This document shows, piece after piece, positions 25,673-38,804 of a stretch of 64,000 nt of DNA. Both the position numbers and the translations under genes were made by a program. Location: NCBI GenBank assembly GCA_963756975.1, contig CAVWPS010000002.1:2108001-2172000 (forward strand). The letters run 5' to 3'. Every line of letters begins with the position of its first letter. The first letter of the stretch is position 1. Under the pieces are notes generated by a model. The model ran no database searches and was not told where the DNA came from. It saw only the letters and a list, made by a program, of their open reading frames with translations. Source of the stretch: CAVRQM01 sp963756975. Lineage in GTDB: Bacteria > Pseudomonadota > Alphaproteobacteria > Acetobacterales > Acetobacteraceae.

Positions 25673-25905
25673 TCGACAAGCCTCCCAAGGACCGCGCGGG
25701 CCGCGACGTGAACGGCGGCGGCGCAACAGACATAGCAGATCGTCGCCACCCACCAAAGGTGGGTATTAGCAATGCCAGTGCCATAGAACGCGCCGGTCAG
25801 CGGCGCGATGACGCCTGCGACGATCAGGGCGACCGAAATCGTGTTCAAGCCGCTCGCGGTGATCTTCGTCCGCTCGTTGCGGATCGCGATCACGCTCCGG
25901 CGCAA
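25669..25905 (-). CDS. Two-helix small membrane protein in the ABC exporter operon
   Basis: A 78-residue frame from TTG at 25905. A charged start (RRSVIAIRNERTKI) is followed by helix 1 (LNTISVALIVAGVIAPLTGAF) and helix 2 (LWWVATICYVCCAAAVHVAA). An ATG at 25920, overlapping the ABC ATPase stop, reads MSDRR and then falls out of frame. A single missing base near 25908 would join MSDRR to LRRSVIAIRNER, giving an 83-residue protein coupled to the ATPase. The RNERTK segment before a membrane helix feels conserved, but I cannot name the family. Confidence 0.6.
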   Translation of the reverse strand: MRRSVIAIRNERTKITASGLNTISVALIVAGVIAPLTGAFYGTGIANTHLWWVATICYVCCAAAVHVAARAVLGRLVE

Positions 25906-25915
25906 CGGCGATCGC

Positions 25916-26644
25916 TCATGCGGCCGGTGCCCGGGCGATGTCGAGGAACACCTGCTCGAGATCGTCCCGACCGTAGCGCGCCACCAGGTCGTCGGGCGTG
26001 CCCTGGTCGACGATGCGGCCGCGCTTCAGCATGACCACCGTGTCGCACAGGCGGGACACCTCGGCCATGTTGTGCGAGGCGAGCAGGATCGTGCAGCCGC
26101 TGCCGGCGCGGTAGCGTTCGAGCCAGCCGCGCACGAGGTCGGCGGTGTCGGGGTCGAGGCTCGCGGTCGGCTCGTCCAGCAGCAGCACCTCGGGGCGGTT
26201 GACCAGCGATTTGGCCAGGGCGACGCGGGTTTTCTGGCCGGCCGAGAGTTGCCCCGCGAGGCGTTTCAGAATCGGGCCGAGGTCGAGTTCCCCGGCCAGT
26301 TCGGCGATCCGCTGCGAGGGCCGGGGCACGTCGTAAAGGTGGCAATAAATCCGCAGGTTCTCCTCGACCGACAGCCGGTGCGGCAGGGCGACGTAGGGCG
26401 AGGAGAAGTTCATCCGGGCGAGGGCGCGGAACCGGTCGCGCGCCATGTCGTGGCCGAGCACGCGGATCTGGCCCTCGGTCGGCACCAGCAGGCCGAGCAG
26501 CATGGCGATGGTGGTGCTTTTGCCGGCCCCGTTGCCGCCGAGCAGGCCGAGGGTGCGGCCGGGCGGGACGGCGAAGTCGATGTGGTCGACGGCGGTGGTG
26601 GTTCCGAACCGCTTGACCAAGCCGGTGGCGACGATGGCGTGCAT
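25916..26644 (-). CDS. ABC transporter ATP-binding protein
   Basis: The 242-residue ATPase of the ABC-2 exporter. Walker A is GGNGAGKSTT (near residue 40), with the Q-loop region NFSSPYVALPHRLS and signature LSAGQKTRVALAKSL (LSAGQ for LSGGQ). Walker B is VLLLDEPTASLD and the H-switch is LLASHNMAEVS. The C-terminal ARYGRDDLEQVFLDIAR is typical of DrrA/CcmA-like exporters. First gene of a minus-strand operon: ATPase, two small membrane proteins, permease, phosphatase. Confidence 0.94.
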   Translation of the reverse strand: MHAIVATGLVKRFGTTTAVDHIDFAVPPGRTLGLLGGNGAGKSTTIAMLLGLLVPTEGQIRVLGHDMARDRFRALARMNFSSPYVALPHRLSVEENLRIYCHLYDVPRPSQRIAELAGELDLGPILKRLAGQLSAGQKTRVALAKSLVNRPEVLLLDEPTASLDPDTADLVRGWLERYRAGSGCTILLASHNMAEVSRLCDTVVMLKRGRIVDQGTPDDLVARYGRDDLEQVFLDIARAPAA

Positions 26645-26763
26645 CGACGCTGGCTACGGCGGCAGGCCGGTGGACGCCAGACGGTGTCCGGAAACGTGTT
26701 CGGCAGCGCCGCGCTGGCGCGCGGTGAGCGGGCGCGCGCTTTCGCTCCGGCGCGAGAGATTGC

Positions 26764-28180
26764 ATGGTTTCGACCGTGCAAACCGATCCCGCGTTGATGT
26801 CCGCCGAGACGCTGCTCGGCCTCTATGCCCGCCGCGCGCTGTCGCCGATCGAGGCGCTGGAGGCGGTCACCGAGCGGATCGCCCGGCTGAACCCGCGGGT
26901 GAACGCGTTCGCCGTGCTCGATCCGCGCGCGCTGGCCGAGGCCGGCAAAAGCGCCGCGCGGTGGCGGGCGGGGCGGCCGATCGGGGTGCTCGACGGGGTG
27001 CCGGTGACGGTCAAGGACCTGATCGACGTGGAGGGGCTGCCGACGCGGCGGGGGTCGCGGCTGACCGACGCGGCCCCCGTGGCCGGACGACGCGCCGATG
27101 GTGGTGTCGCTGCGGGCGGCCGGGGCCGTGCTGATCGGCAAGACCACGACGACGGAGTTCGGCTGGAAGACGCCCGGCGACTGCCCGCTGCACGGGATCA
27201 CCCGCAACCCGTGGGATCTGTCACGCACGACGGGCGGCTCGTCGGCCGGGGCGGCGGCCGCTTCGGCCGCGTGTTTCGGGCCGCTGCATGTGGGGACGGA
27301 CGCCGGCGGGTCGGTGCGGATCCCGGCCGCGTGGTGCGGGATCGTGGGCCTGAAGCCGACATTCGGGCGGGTGCCGCAATGGCCGCTCGGCGCGTTCGGA
27401 CCGGTCGCGGCGGCGGGGCCGATGACGCGGACGGTCCACGACGCGGCGCTGCTGCTGAGCGTCATCGGGCGGCACGACTCTCGCGACCCGTTCTGTCTGC
27501 CCGACGATTCTCGCGACTGGCGCGTTGGCCTCGACGACGGCGTTGCCGGCCTTCGGGTGGCCGTGCTGGCGCGGCCGGGCTTCGAGGCGGCGGTCGACTG
27601 GGATGGCATCGCGGCGGTCGAGGCGGCGGCGGGAGCGTTCGTCGACGCGGGGGCCGAGGTCGAGCAGCCCGATCTCGCGGCACTCGGGATCGATTTGCCC
27701 GACATCCGGGACTCGTTCGGTCGGCTGTGGGCGGTGGCCCTGGCCCGCCTGGTCGAGAGCTACCCGGCGACGAGGCGGCATATGCTCGATCCCGGCCTGC
27801 CGAAAGTGGCCGAAGCGGTCGCGACCGTGACCGCGAGCGACATGATGGAGGCGGAGGCGCTGCGGGTCCGGGCGGCGCACGCCATGGCCCGGCTGCATCA
27901 GCGATACGACCTGATTCTGTGCCCGACCGTGCCGGGCGGCCCGCCCCTGTGCGAAGCGGTGGTCGAGAACCCGGTCGAGTCGCTATGGACCGCTTGGGCG
28001 CCGTGGACGGCGCTGTTCAACCTGAGCCGTCAGCCGGCGGTCAGCGTTCCTGTCGGACCCGGCTCGAACGGAATGCCGCGCGCGGTGCAAATCGCGGCGG
28101 CGCTGTATCGCGACGATCTGGCATTGCGGGGCGCGCGCACACTCGAACGCGCGTTCCCGCCGGGGCTGGCGAGCCTTTAG
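26764..28180 (+). CDS. Amidase (amidase signature family), frame broken by one extra base
   Basis: An amidase-signature hydrolase, 471 residues once corrected. The part before the break has LMSAETLLGLYARRALSPIEA and catalytic Lys in VPVTVKDLIDVEG. The frame is lost at the GG at 27085-27086; dropping one G reads PVADDAPMVVSLRAAGAVLIGKT and continues to the end. The Ser-cisSer-Lys triad is completed by TTGGSSAGAAAA and GTDAGGSVRIPA. It hydrolyses an amide; GatA, urea amidolyase and aryl amidase relatives share this text, and absence of gatB/gatC nearby argues against GatA. The stop overlaps that of convergent rpsU. Confidence 0.88.
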
Positions 28181-28380
28181 AAGCCTTCGCGCTCCAGGCG
28201 CTTGCGCTCCATCTTGCGGGCGCGGCGAACCGCCTCGGCGGCCTCGCGGGCGCGGCGCTCGGACGGCTTCTCGAAATGCTTGCGAAGCTTCATTTCACGG
28301 AAGATGCCTTCGCGCTGCATCTTCTTTTTCAGCGCCTTGAGCGCTTGATCGACATTGTTGTCACGGACCAGAACCTGCAC
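28177..28380 (-). CDS. rpsU: 30S ribosomal protein S21
   Basis: The 67-residue S21 has QVLVRDNNVDQALKALKKKM at the N-terminus, then REGIFREMKLRKHFEKPSERR and a basic C-terminal tail rich in Arg/Lys. It binds 16S rRNA near the anti-Shine-Dalgarno. It starts with GTG at 28378-28380 behind AGGAG about 11 bases upstream; no in-frame ATG fits the conserved start. Tail-to-tail with the amidase gene, stops overlapping by two bases. Confidence 0.93.
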   Translation of the reverse strand: MQVLVRDNNVDQALKALKKKMQREGIFREMKLRKHFEKPSERRAREAAEAVRRARKMERKRLEREGF

Positions 28381-28555
28381 TTGGCCGCCATCTCCTGCAT
28401 CTGTGGCCCGCCGCTCATATGGGCGTGCCGAACGACCCGGGCGGCGGGGTGCCGTACGGGAAGCGGCGCGCATAGCATGGCCCGCGCCGGGGGCAAAGGC
28501 TTTATGGCTTTCGGCGCGACAGACGCCATGTTCGGCGATCATCGGGGGTGCGGGC

Positions 28556-29083
28556 ATGGCGGTGCTGAAGATCGCGCGGATGGGTCACCCGGTGCTGCTG
28601 CGGCATGCCGTGGCGGTGGGCGACCCGACCACGCCCGAGCTGCGGCGGCTGATCGGGGACATGGCCGAGACGCTGGCGGATGCCGGCGGCATCGGGCTCG
28701 CGGCGCCGCAGGTCCACGTGCCGCTGCGGCTGTTCGTGATGAACGTGCCGCCGCGCCGCGCCGGCGAGGACGGCCCGCCGCCCGGCCTGCATGTCGTGGT
28801 CGATCCCGAGATCGAGCCGGACGGCGAGGACCGGATCAGCGATTGGGAGGGCTGCCTGTCGATCCCCGGCCTGCGCGCCCAGGTGCCGCGATGGGCGCGG
28901 GTGCGCTACCGGGGCCGCGATCGCGACGGCGAGCCGTTCGAGCGGGTCGCGGGCGGGCTGCACGCGCGGCTGGTGCAGCATGAGACGGACCACCTCGACG
29001 GGATCCTTTATACGACGCGAATGACCGATTTCACCCGGTTCGGCTTCAACGAGGAGCTGGACCGATATGGGAGTGACCTCTGA
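28556..29083 (+). CDS. def: Peptide deformylase
   Basis: The 175-residue metalloenzyme removes N-formyl groups from nascent chains. All three motifs are intact: GIGLAAPQ (45-52), EGCLSIPG with metal-binding C100, and LVQHETDHLDG with H142, E143 and H146. VDP instead of the common NP precedes EIEPDG. PDF copies outside the def-fmt pair often act as second enzymes; fmt is not next to this one. It overlaps the COQ9-like gene by one base (TGATG). Confidence 0.93.
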   Translation: MAVLKIARMGHPVLLRHAVAVGDPTTPELRRLIGDMAETLADAGGIGLAAPQVHVPLRLFVMNVPPRRAGEDGPPPGLHVVVDPEIEPDGEDRISDWEGCLSIPGLRAQVPRWARVRYRGRDRDGEPFERVAGGLHARLVQHETDHLDGILYTTRMTDFTRFGFNEELDRYGSDL

Positions 29084-29668
29084 TGCCGATCGAACGATCG
29101 CCCGAGCGTGACGCCGCGATCGACGCGATGCTGCCGTTCGTGCCGACACTCGGCTGGACGCGTGCGGCACTGCGGCGCGGGTTGACGGAGTCCGGCGGCG
29201 ACGCGGACGACGCCGAGTTGCTGTTTCCGGGCGGCGTGGTCGACATGGTGTCGGTGTTCGCCGACCTCGCGGACCGGCGGATGGAAGCGGCGGCGGTCGA
29301 CGCCGGGGTCGTCCGAGTTGAGGGTGTCGCAGCGGGTGCGGGCGATCGTCGCGCTGCGGCTGGAACAGAGCCGGCCGCACCGGGACGCGGTGCGGCGCGC
29401 GCTGTCGGTGCTGGCGTGGCCGGGACGGGCCGGCGCGGCGGCGGCGATCACGGCACGGACCGTCGACGCGATCTGGCATGCGGCCGGCGACCGCTCGGCC
29501 GATGTCAGCTGGTACACGAAGCGGGCGATCCTGGCCGGGGTGTACGGGACGACGCTGCTGGTCTGGCTGCGCGACAGTTCCAACGACGACGCCGACACGC
29601 TGGCGTTCCTGGACCGGCGGCTCGCGGGGGTGGCCAAGCTGGGCCGGCTCCGGCGGCGGGCGGCCTGA
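29083..29668 (+). CDS. COQ9 family protein, frame broken by one extra base
   Basis: A 194-residue helical protein when one C near 29313 is dropped. Before the break: ERDAAIDAMLPFVPTLGWTRAALRRGL and ELLFPGGVVDMVSVFADLADRRM, the COQ9 N-terminal signature. After it: RVRAIVALRLEQSRPHRDAVRRAL, IWHAAGDRSADVSWYTKRAILAGVY and STLLVWL-like TTLLVWLRDSSND. COQ9 has a TetR-like fold and assists COQ7 in ubiquinone synthesis. As written, the product would stop being COQ9 at residue 77. Coupled to def by TGATG. Confidence 0.85.
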
Positions 29669-29733
29669 CTGCAACCGTTCAGATCGGACCGCGTTCGAAC
29701 AGGAATCGCTGAACGCGTTTCGCGGAGGTATCA

Positions 29734-29811
29734 ATGCGCGGCATCCTGCTTTGGCTGGTCGGAATTCCGATCCCGATCATCATCCTTCTGTATTTGTTCC
29801 ACGTCATTTGA
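29734..29811 (+). CDS. 25-residue membrane peptide
   Basis: ATG at 29734 lies five bases behind a near-perfect GGAGG (29725-29729), the strongest ribosome site seen in this part of the window. The peptide is one hydrophobic helix: MRGILLWLVGIPIPIIILL, then YLFHVI and TGA. The GIPIPIIILL core recurs in tiny unannotated proteins of Alphaproteobacteria as I remember them. A sigma-32-like promoter for clpB begins three bases past the stop. The role is unknown; a membrane regulator or stress peptide is possible. Confidence 0.65.
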   Translation: MRGILLWLVGIPIPIIILLYLFHVI

Positions 29812-29813
29812 GA

Positions 29814-29851
29814 CTTGAGTCGGCCGGGAGCGTGCCCAAATAGTGGGCACT
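29814..29851 (+). promoter_or_regulatory. Heat-shock (RpoH-type) promoter candidate and palindrome before clpB
   Basis: CTTGAG (29814-29819), 15 bases, then CCCAAATA (29835-29842) resembles the alphaproteobacterial RpoH consensus CTTGAA...CCCATAT. Over the -10 lies a perfect inverted repeat, GTGCCCA-AATAG-TGGGCAC (29833-29851), which could be an operator or a 3'-end hairpin for the peptide gene. clpB starts 63 bases on, as expected for a heat-shock gene. Confidence 0.5.
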
Positions 29852-29913
29852 TCCCGGTCGCATCGCCGTGTTTGGGATGTCGCCGGGGTTGTTGCCTCTA
29901 GAGGGACACCACC

Positions 29914-32493
29914 ATGGACATCGAGAAATTCACCGAACGGTCGCGCGGCTTCCTCCAGGCCGCCCAGACGATCGCCATCCGCGACTTCGCGCCGCAACTG
30001 GCCCCGGAACACCTGCTCAAGGCGCTGCTCGACGATGAGGAGGGGGCGGCCGCCGGGCTGATCCGCACCGCCGGCGCCGATGACCGGGCGGTTCGCGCGG
30101 CCAATGACGCCGAACTGGCGAAAATGGCGCGAGTGCAGGGGTCGGGCGCGGCCCAGCCGCAGGCGACGCCCGCGTTCGTTCGGGTGCTGGACGCGGCGCA
30201 GCAGACCGCCACCCGGGCCGGCGACGAGTTCGTCGCGCAGGACCGGCTGCTGATCGCGCTCGCGACCGTCGACAGTGCGGCCAGCCGCGCGCTGGCGGCC
30301 GGCAAGGCGACCCCGGCCGCGCTCGAGCGGGCGGTCGCCGAACTGCGAAAGGGCCGCAAGGTCACGAGCGCCGCGGCGGAGGCCAACTTCGACGCGCTGA
30401 AGAAATATGCCCGCGACGTGACCGAGCTGGCGCGGGACGGAAAGCTCGATCCGGTGATCGGCCGCGACGAGGAGATCCGCCGGACCATTCAGGTCTTGGC
30501 GCGGCGAACCAAGAACAACCCGGTGCTGATCGGCGAGCCCGGTGTCGGCAAGACCGCGATCGTCGAGGGGCTGGCGCTGCGGATCGTGAACGGCGACGTG
30601 CCGGAGGCGATCAAGGGCAAGCGGCTGCTGTCGCTCGACCTCGGCTCGCTGCTGGCCGGGGCAAAGTATCGCGGCGAGTTCGAGGAGCGGATCAAGGCCG
30701 TGCTGGCCGAGGTCGCGGCGGCCGAGGGGCAGGTGATCCTGTTCATCGACGAGATGCATACGCTGGTCGGCGCGGGGCGCGGCGGCGACGGGGCGATGGA
30801 TGCGAGCAACCTGCTGAAGCCGGAACTGGCGCGCGGCACGCTGCACTGCATCGGGGCGACCACGCTCGACGAGTATCGCAAGCACGTCGAGAAGGATGCG
30901 GCCCTCGCGCGCCGGTTTCAGCCGGTCTTCGTCGGCGAACCGTCCGTCGCCGACACGATCAGCATCCTGCGGGGGATCAAGAGCAAATACGAGCTGCACC
31001 ACGGGGTGCGGATCACCGACGGTGCCCTGGTCGCGGCGGCGACGCTGAGCAACCGCTACATCGCCGACCGGTTCCTGCCGGACAAGGCGATCGACCTGAT
31101 GGACGAGGCCGGCAGCCGGCTGCGAATGCAGGTCGACAGCAAGCCGGAGGAGCTGGACGAGCTAGACCGGCGCGTGATGCAGCTGAAGATCGAGCGCGAG
31201 GCGTTGCGGCGTGAGGAGGACTCTGCGTCCCGCGAGCGGCTGGTAAAACTGTCGGCCGAGCTGGCGGAGCTCGAGGACCGGTCGAACGCGCTGACCGCCG
31301 CCTGGGCGAGCGAGAAGGGGCGGGTCAACGAGAGCCAGAAGCTGAAGGAGCAGCTGGATCATGCGCGATCGGAGGTCGAGGTGGCGCAGCGGCGCGGCGA
31401 CCTCGGGCGCGCGTCGGAGCTGCTGTACGGAGTGATCCCGGATCTGGAGCGCAAGACGGCGGCCCAGGCGGACGGCGGCAAGCTGGTCAACGAGGCGGTC
31501 GACGAGCACCAGATCGCGGCGGTCGTGTCGCGCTGGACCGGGGTGCCGGTCGAACGGATGCTGGAGGGCGAGCGCAGCAAGCTGGTCCGGATGGAGGACG
31601 AGCTGCGCCGCAGGGTCATCGGCCAGGAGGAGGCGCTGGGTGCCGTGGCACGGGCCGTCCGGCGGTCGCGCGCCGGGCTGTCGGACCCGAACCGGCCGAT
31701 CGGGAGCTTCCTGTTCCTCGGCCCCACGGGCGTCGGCAAGACGGAGCTGACCAAGGCACTGGCCGCGTTCCTGTTCGACGACGAGCGGGCGATGCTGCGG
31801 GTCGACATGAGCGAGTTCATGGAGAAGCACGCGGTCAGCCGCCTGATCGGGGCGCCCCCCGGCTATGTCGGGTACGACGAGGGCGGCGTGCTGACCGAGG
31901 CGGTGCGGCGCCGGCCGTATCAGGTGATCTTGTTCGACGAGGTGGAGAAGGCCCACGAGGACGTCTTCAACATCCTGCTGCAGGTCCTGGACGACGGGCG
32001 GCTGACCGACGGGCAGGGGCGGACGGTCGATTTCCGCAACACGATCATCGTGCTGACCAGCAATTTGGGGTCCGACGTGCTGGCCGCCCAGGCGGACGGC
32101 GAGGACATGGCGCTGGCCTACGCCCAGGTGATGCGGGCGGTGCGGGCGCATTTCCGGCCGGAGTTCCTGAACCGGCTGGACGAGATCGTGCTGTTCCGCA
32201 GGCTGCAGCGGTCCGACATGGCGACGATCGTGCGGGTGCAGCTGTCGCGGCTGCGCAAGCTGCTGGACGACCGGCATATCACGCTCGAGGTGGACGACTC
32301 CGCGGTCGAGTGGCTGGCGGCCGAGGGCTACGACCCGGTGTATGGGGCGCGGCCATTGAAGCGGGTGATCCAGCGGACGCTGCAGGACGAACTGGCGGAG
32401 CGGTTGCTCGACGGCTCGGTCCATGACGGCGAGACGCTGACGGTCGGCGCGGGCGTCGACGGCTTGGTCATCGGCGAATTGGCGCCGGTTTAA
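29914..32493 (+). CDS. clpB: ATP-dependent chaperone ClpB
   Basis: The 859-residue AAA+ disaggregase works with DnaK to pull apart aggregates. The N-domain (about 1-145) begins MDIEKFTERSRGFLQAAQTIA. NBD1 has GEPGVGKT (about 206-213) and IDEMHTLVGAG. The middle coiled coil (about 410-520, rich in Glu/Arg: LDELDRRVMQLKIEREALRR) distinguishes ClpB from ClpA/C. NBD2 has GPTGVGKT (about 604-611), VDMSEFMEKHAVSRLIGAPPGYVGY and sensor-2 GARPLKRVIQ. Length is normal. It lies behind a heat-shock-like promoter and is followed by a hairpin. Confidence 0.97.
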   Translation: MDIEKFTERSRGFLQAAQTIAIRDFAPQLAPEHLLKALLDDEEGAAAGLIRTAGADDRAVRAANDAELAKMARVQGSGAAQPQATPAFVRVLDAAQQTATRAGDEFVAQDRLLIALATVDSAASRALAAGKATPAALERAVAELRKGRKVTSAAAEANFDALKKYARDVTELARDGKLDPVIGRDEEIRRTIQVLARRTKNNPVLIGEPGVGKTAIVEGLALRIVNGDVPEAIKGKRLLSLDLGSLLAGAKYRGEFEERIKAVLAEVAAAEGQVILFIDEMHTLVGAGRGGDGAMDASNLLKPELARGTLHCIGATTLDEYRKHVEKDAALARRFQPVFVGEPSVADTISILRGIKSKYELHHGVRITDGALVAAATLSNRYIADRFLPDKAIDLMDEAGSRLRMQVDSKPEELDELDRRVMQLKIEREALRREEDSASRERLVKLSAELAELEDRSNALTAAWASEKGRVNESQKLKEQLDHARSEVEVAQRRGDLGRASELLYGVIPDLERKTAAQADGGKLVNEAVDEHQIAAVVSRWTGVPVERMLEGERSKLVRMEDELRRRVIGQEEALGAVARAVRRSRAGLSDPNRPIGSFLFLGPTGVGKTELTKALAAFLFDDERAMLRVDMSEFMEKHAVSRLIGAPPGYVGYDEGGVLTEAVRRRPYQVILFDEVEKAHEDVFNILLQVLDDGRLTDGQGRTVDFRNTIIVLTSNLGSDVLAAQADGEDMALAYAQVMRAVRAHFRPEFLNRLDEIVLFRRLQRSDMATIVRVQLSRLRKLLDDRHITLEVDDSAVEWLAAEGYDPVYGARPLKRVIQRTLQDELAERLLDGSVHDGETLTVGAGVDGLVIGELAPV

Positions 32494-32500
32494 TCGTTAA

Positions 32501-32529
32501 GCGGGCCATGCGTCGCTTGCATGGCCCGC
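32501..32529 (+). terminator. clpB transcript-end hairpin
   Basis: GCGGGCCATGC (32501-32511), a seven-base loop, then its exact complement (32519-32529), eight bases after the clpB stop. Only a weak CTGCTTC follows instead of a T-run. Confidence 0.65.
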
Positions 32530-32570
32530 CTGCTTCATGCGCGGCGGCTGCGTGGCAAGGGTCTGAAAAA

Positions 32571-32592
32571 GCCCGGACGACCGGGCGTTTTC
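32571..32592 (+). terminator. Second hairpin with T-run before the rRNA promoter
   Basis: GCCCGG-ACGA-CCGGGC (32571-32586) is preceded by AAAAA and followed by GTTTTC. It looks like a compact intrinsic terminator insulating the rRNA operon from clpB. Confidence 0.6.
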
Positions 32593-32631
32593 CGGTATGC
32601 GTCGGGAATGCGTCGGTAGTGTTGCAGTGCG

Positions 32632-32660
32632 TTGACAGCCCGAAGGTGCCGGCTTAGATA
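32632..32660 (+). promoter_or_regulatory. rRNA operon promoter
   Basis: TTGACA (32632-32637), a 17-base spacer, then TAGATA (32655-32660): a near-consensus sigma-70 promoter about 405 bases before 16S. The spacer is ideal. No second promoter of similar quality was seen in the leader. Confidence 0.75.
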
Positions 32661-32701
32661 CCGCCTCACCGACGGGCTATGGCCCACCGGTTAAACGGTT
32701 C

Positions 32702-32742
32702 CCTCGGAAACGAGGTTGTTCATTCACATTGCAAATCAGGTT
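32702..32742 (+). promoter_or_regulatory. boxB/boxA-like antitermination site in the 16S leader
   Basis: A hairpin CCTCG-GAAA-CGAGG (32702-32715, GNRA loop) is followed at once by TGTTCATTCA (32717-32726) and AATCAGGTT (about 32734-32742). A hairpin then a TGYTC-type boxA is the layout of rRNA nut-like sites that bind NusB/NusE. The same TGTTCATTCA...AATCAGGTT pair recurs before 23S (35177-35203). Confidence 0.55.
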
Positions 32743-32752
32743 TTAGTATTCT

Positions 32753-32773
32753 GGAAGGGATACGTTGGCGGCG
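32753..32773 (+). ncRNA. 5' arm of the pre-16S processing stem
   Basis: These 21 bases are complementary, with one G-U pair, to 34738-34758 downstream of 16S. Together they would form the long helix that RNase III cuts to release pre-16S. Leader bases 32774-33065 hold no gene that I can support. Confidence 0.65.
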
Positions 32774-33065
32774 TCCTTTGCCCTTGCGAGAGGGGAGGGT
32801 GTTTTGGGTTTTGGCGGGTTTGGTGATGAGGTGACTGGATGTTTGGGGCATGGCTCTGGACGTTTATTGATCCTGATTGGTTTGAACTTGCTGGATCTGG
32901 GATGTGCTGCTGATGTGTCTTGATGATGCGTTGAGTAGTATGTTTTGGGTCCTTGAGGTCCGCGTCTGGTGTTTGTGCCTGGGCGTGGGCAAGATCGATG
33001 AGTGATTGATGGGTTCGGGGTTGGTTCGTGATGTGGGTCTGTGCTGAGGCGCGGCCTGTATTGAT

Positions 33066-34559
<1,494 letters not shown>

Positions 34560-34737
34560 AAGGATGGCGCGCGAGTGCCGCTTCCCGGGCTTCGGCTCTG
34601 GGGTGTGGCTTGCGTGCTTCCATAATGGGTCGGTCTCTTCGGAGGCTGGTCCGCTAACCGTCGGCGGATGCCGGCGGCGCTTCGGCGTCCGGCCCTGGTT
34701 GCCGGCCCGCCATTCAAAGATCCGGTTCGCCTTCGGG

Positions 34738-34758
34738 CGCCGCCAGCGTATCCCTTCC
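34738..34758 (+). ncRNA. 3' arm of the pre-16S processing stem
   Basis: Complementary to 32753-32773 in the leader. It lies between the 16S 3' end and tRNA-Ile, the expected place for the RNase III stem. Confidence 0.65.
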
Positions 34759-34811
34759 CACGATGTAGACGAGTTGGAGCGGGTCGGCCGCGATTGGCCG
34801 ATCGGCGACTG

Positions 34812-34885
<74 letters not shown>

Positions 34886-34920
34886 TACCGTTGGCTGTGG
34901 CGCCGCAGGGTGCCGGGCTT

Positions 34921-34996
34921 GGGGGCGTAGCTCAGCTGGGAGAGCACCTGCTTTGCAAGCAGGGGGTCATCGGTTCGATCCCGATCGTCTCCACCA
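34921..34996 (+). tRNA. tRNA-Ala (anticodon UGC)
   Basis: GGGGGCG pairs with CGTCTCC using two G-U pairs; D-arm GTAGCTCAGCTGGGAGAGC; anticodon loop TTTGCAA gives UGC; T-arm ATCGGTTCGATCCCGAT. ACCA is encoded at 34993-34996. Second spacer tRNA. Confidence 0.97.
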
Positions 34997-35593
34997 GGCC
35001 GTCTCACCAGGCTGGCCGAGAGGTCGGCTTGGGGCTTGGGTGATCATCATCGTGGGTGAGGGAGTGGGTTCGGATTTTCGGTTCGGCGGGATGCCCGTTC
35101 GGGTGGCTGTCGTGTCGGAAGTTCGGTTGCGTGTTTTGGTGTGGTGCCGGCCTGTGGGTCGGTGGTGCGCCGAAAATGTTCATTCAGAGTTGTGAATCAG
35201 GTTCTGGTGCGCCTCTGCGCGTGCCGCTTCGGATTGGCCTTTCCAGGCTGGTCCGGTCCGTTCCCCCTGTGAAGGGTGTGGAGGGAAATCGCGTTCTGAC
35301 CGACGGTGGGGTGTAGTGCCCTGCCCGGAGCGATTGGCGGCGCTGGCCTTCACTTCTGTCATCGAGCGATCGGTGGTTCGGAGTGCGGGTCGGGCGGGCA
35401 GAGGTGTGTGACGATCCCGGCGGGTGTGATGTCCGTGCGGGTCGTCTTAAAATTGTGTGCTGAGTAAAGAGGGTATGGGCATCGATTGCCTGGGACGGGC
35501 CGGCGGGATTTAGCTGGTGCGTGTCCGGGGGTTGTTCCTGTGCATGATGGGACGAAGGTTTGCCGCGACAAAGGGTGGTGAGCTGGAGTCCGA
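34997..35593 (+). other. 16S-23S spacer downstream of the tRNAs, with boxA-like repeat
   Basis: About 600 bases without a gene. TGTTCATTCA (35177-35186) and GAATCAGGTT (35194-35203) repeat the motif pair of the 16S leader, so antitermination signals are likely renewed before 23S. The 12 bases at 35200-35211 are complementary to 38412-38423 after 23S and may start the pre-23S processing stem. No other structure is claimed. Confidence 0.55.
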
Positions 35594-38328
<2,735 letters not shown>

Positions 38329-38474
38329 CCACCATCATGCGCAGCAGCAATCCCCGGGCAAACCCCGGCGGCCGCCGCGCCCGCTCAGACGCGGCACACA
38401 ACACGACACACCGCACCAGAACCCATCCACACCCAAGCCGGGCACGACCATCCGCCCGGCCGCGTGGTCCGGAC

Positions 38475-38592
38475 GACCTGGTGGCCATGGCGGGGAGAGA
38501 CCACCCGATCCCATCCCGAACTCGGCCGTGAAAACCCCCAGCGCCTATGGTACTGCATCTCAAGATGCGGGAGAGTCGGTCGCCGCCAGGTC
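38475..38592 (+). rRNA. rrf: 5S ribosomal RNA
   Basis: The terminal stem GACCTGG/CCAGGTC bounds 118 bases. Internal features GGTGGCCATGGCGGGG, CCCGATCCCATCCCGAACTC and TGGTACTGCATCTCAAGATG are standard 5S text. It sits 146 bases after 23S. Confidence 0.95.
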
Positions 38593-38629
38593 TTCCGGAC
38601 CACGCAACACTCACAACACACCTCACCCA

Positions 38630-38706
<77 letters not shown>

Positions 38707-38715
38707 CCGACAATA

Positions 38716-38755
38716 GACCGCCCGACATGAAAGCGTCGGGCGGTCTTTCTTGTTT
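38716..38755 (+). terminator. rRNA operon terminator
   Basis: GACCGCCCGAC (38716-38726), an eight-base loop, its exact complement (38735-38745), then TTTCTTGTTTT. This is the best intrinsic terminator in the window and closes the rRNA transcript 10 bases after tRNA-fMet. Confidence 0.92.
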
Positions 38756-38804
38756 TGGGGTTAGCACGCATACGGAAGGTTGCGGGCCGCGCAACGCCGG
38801 CTCG

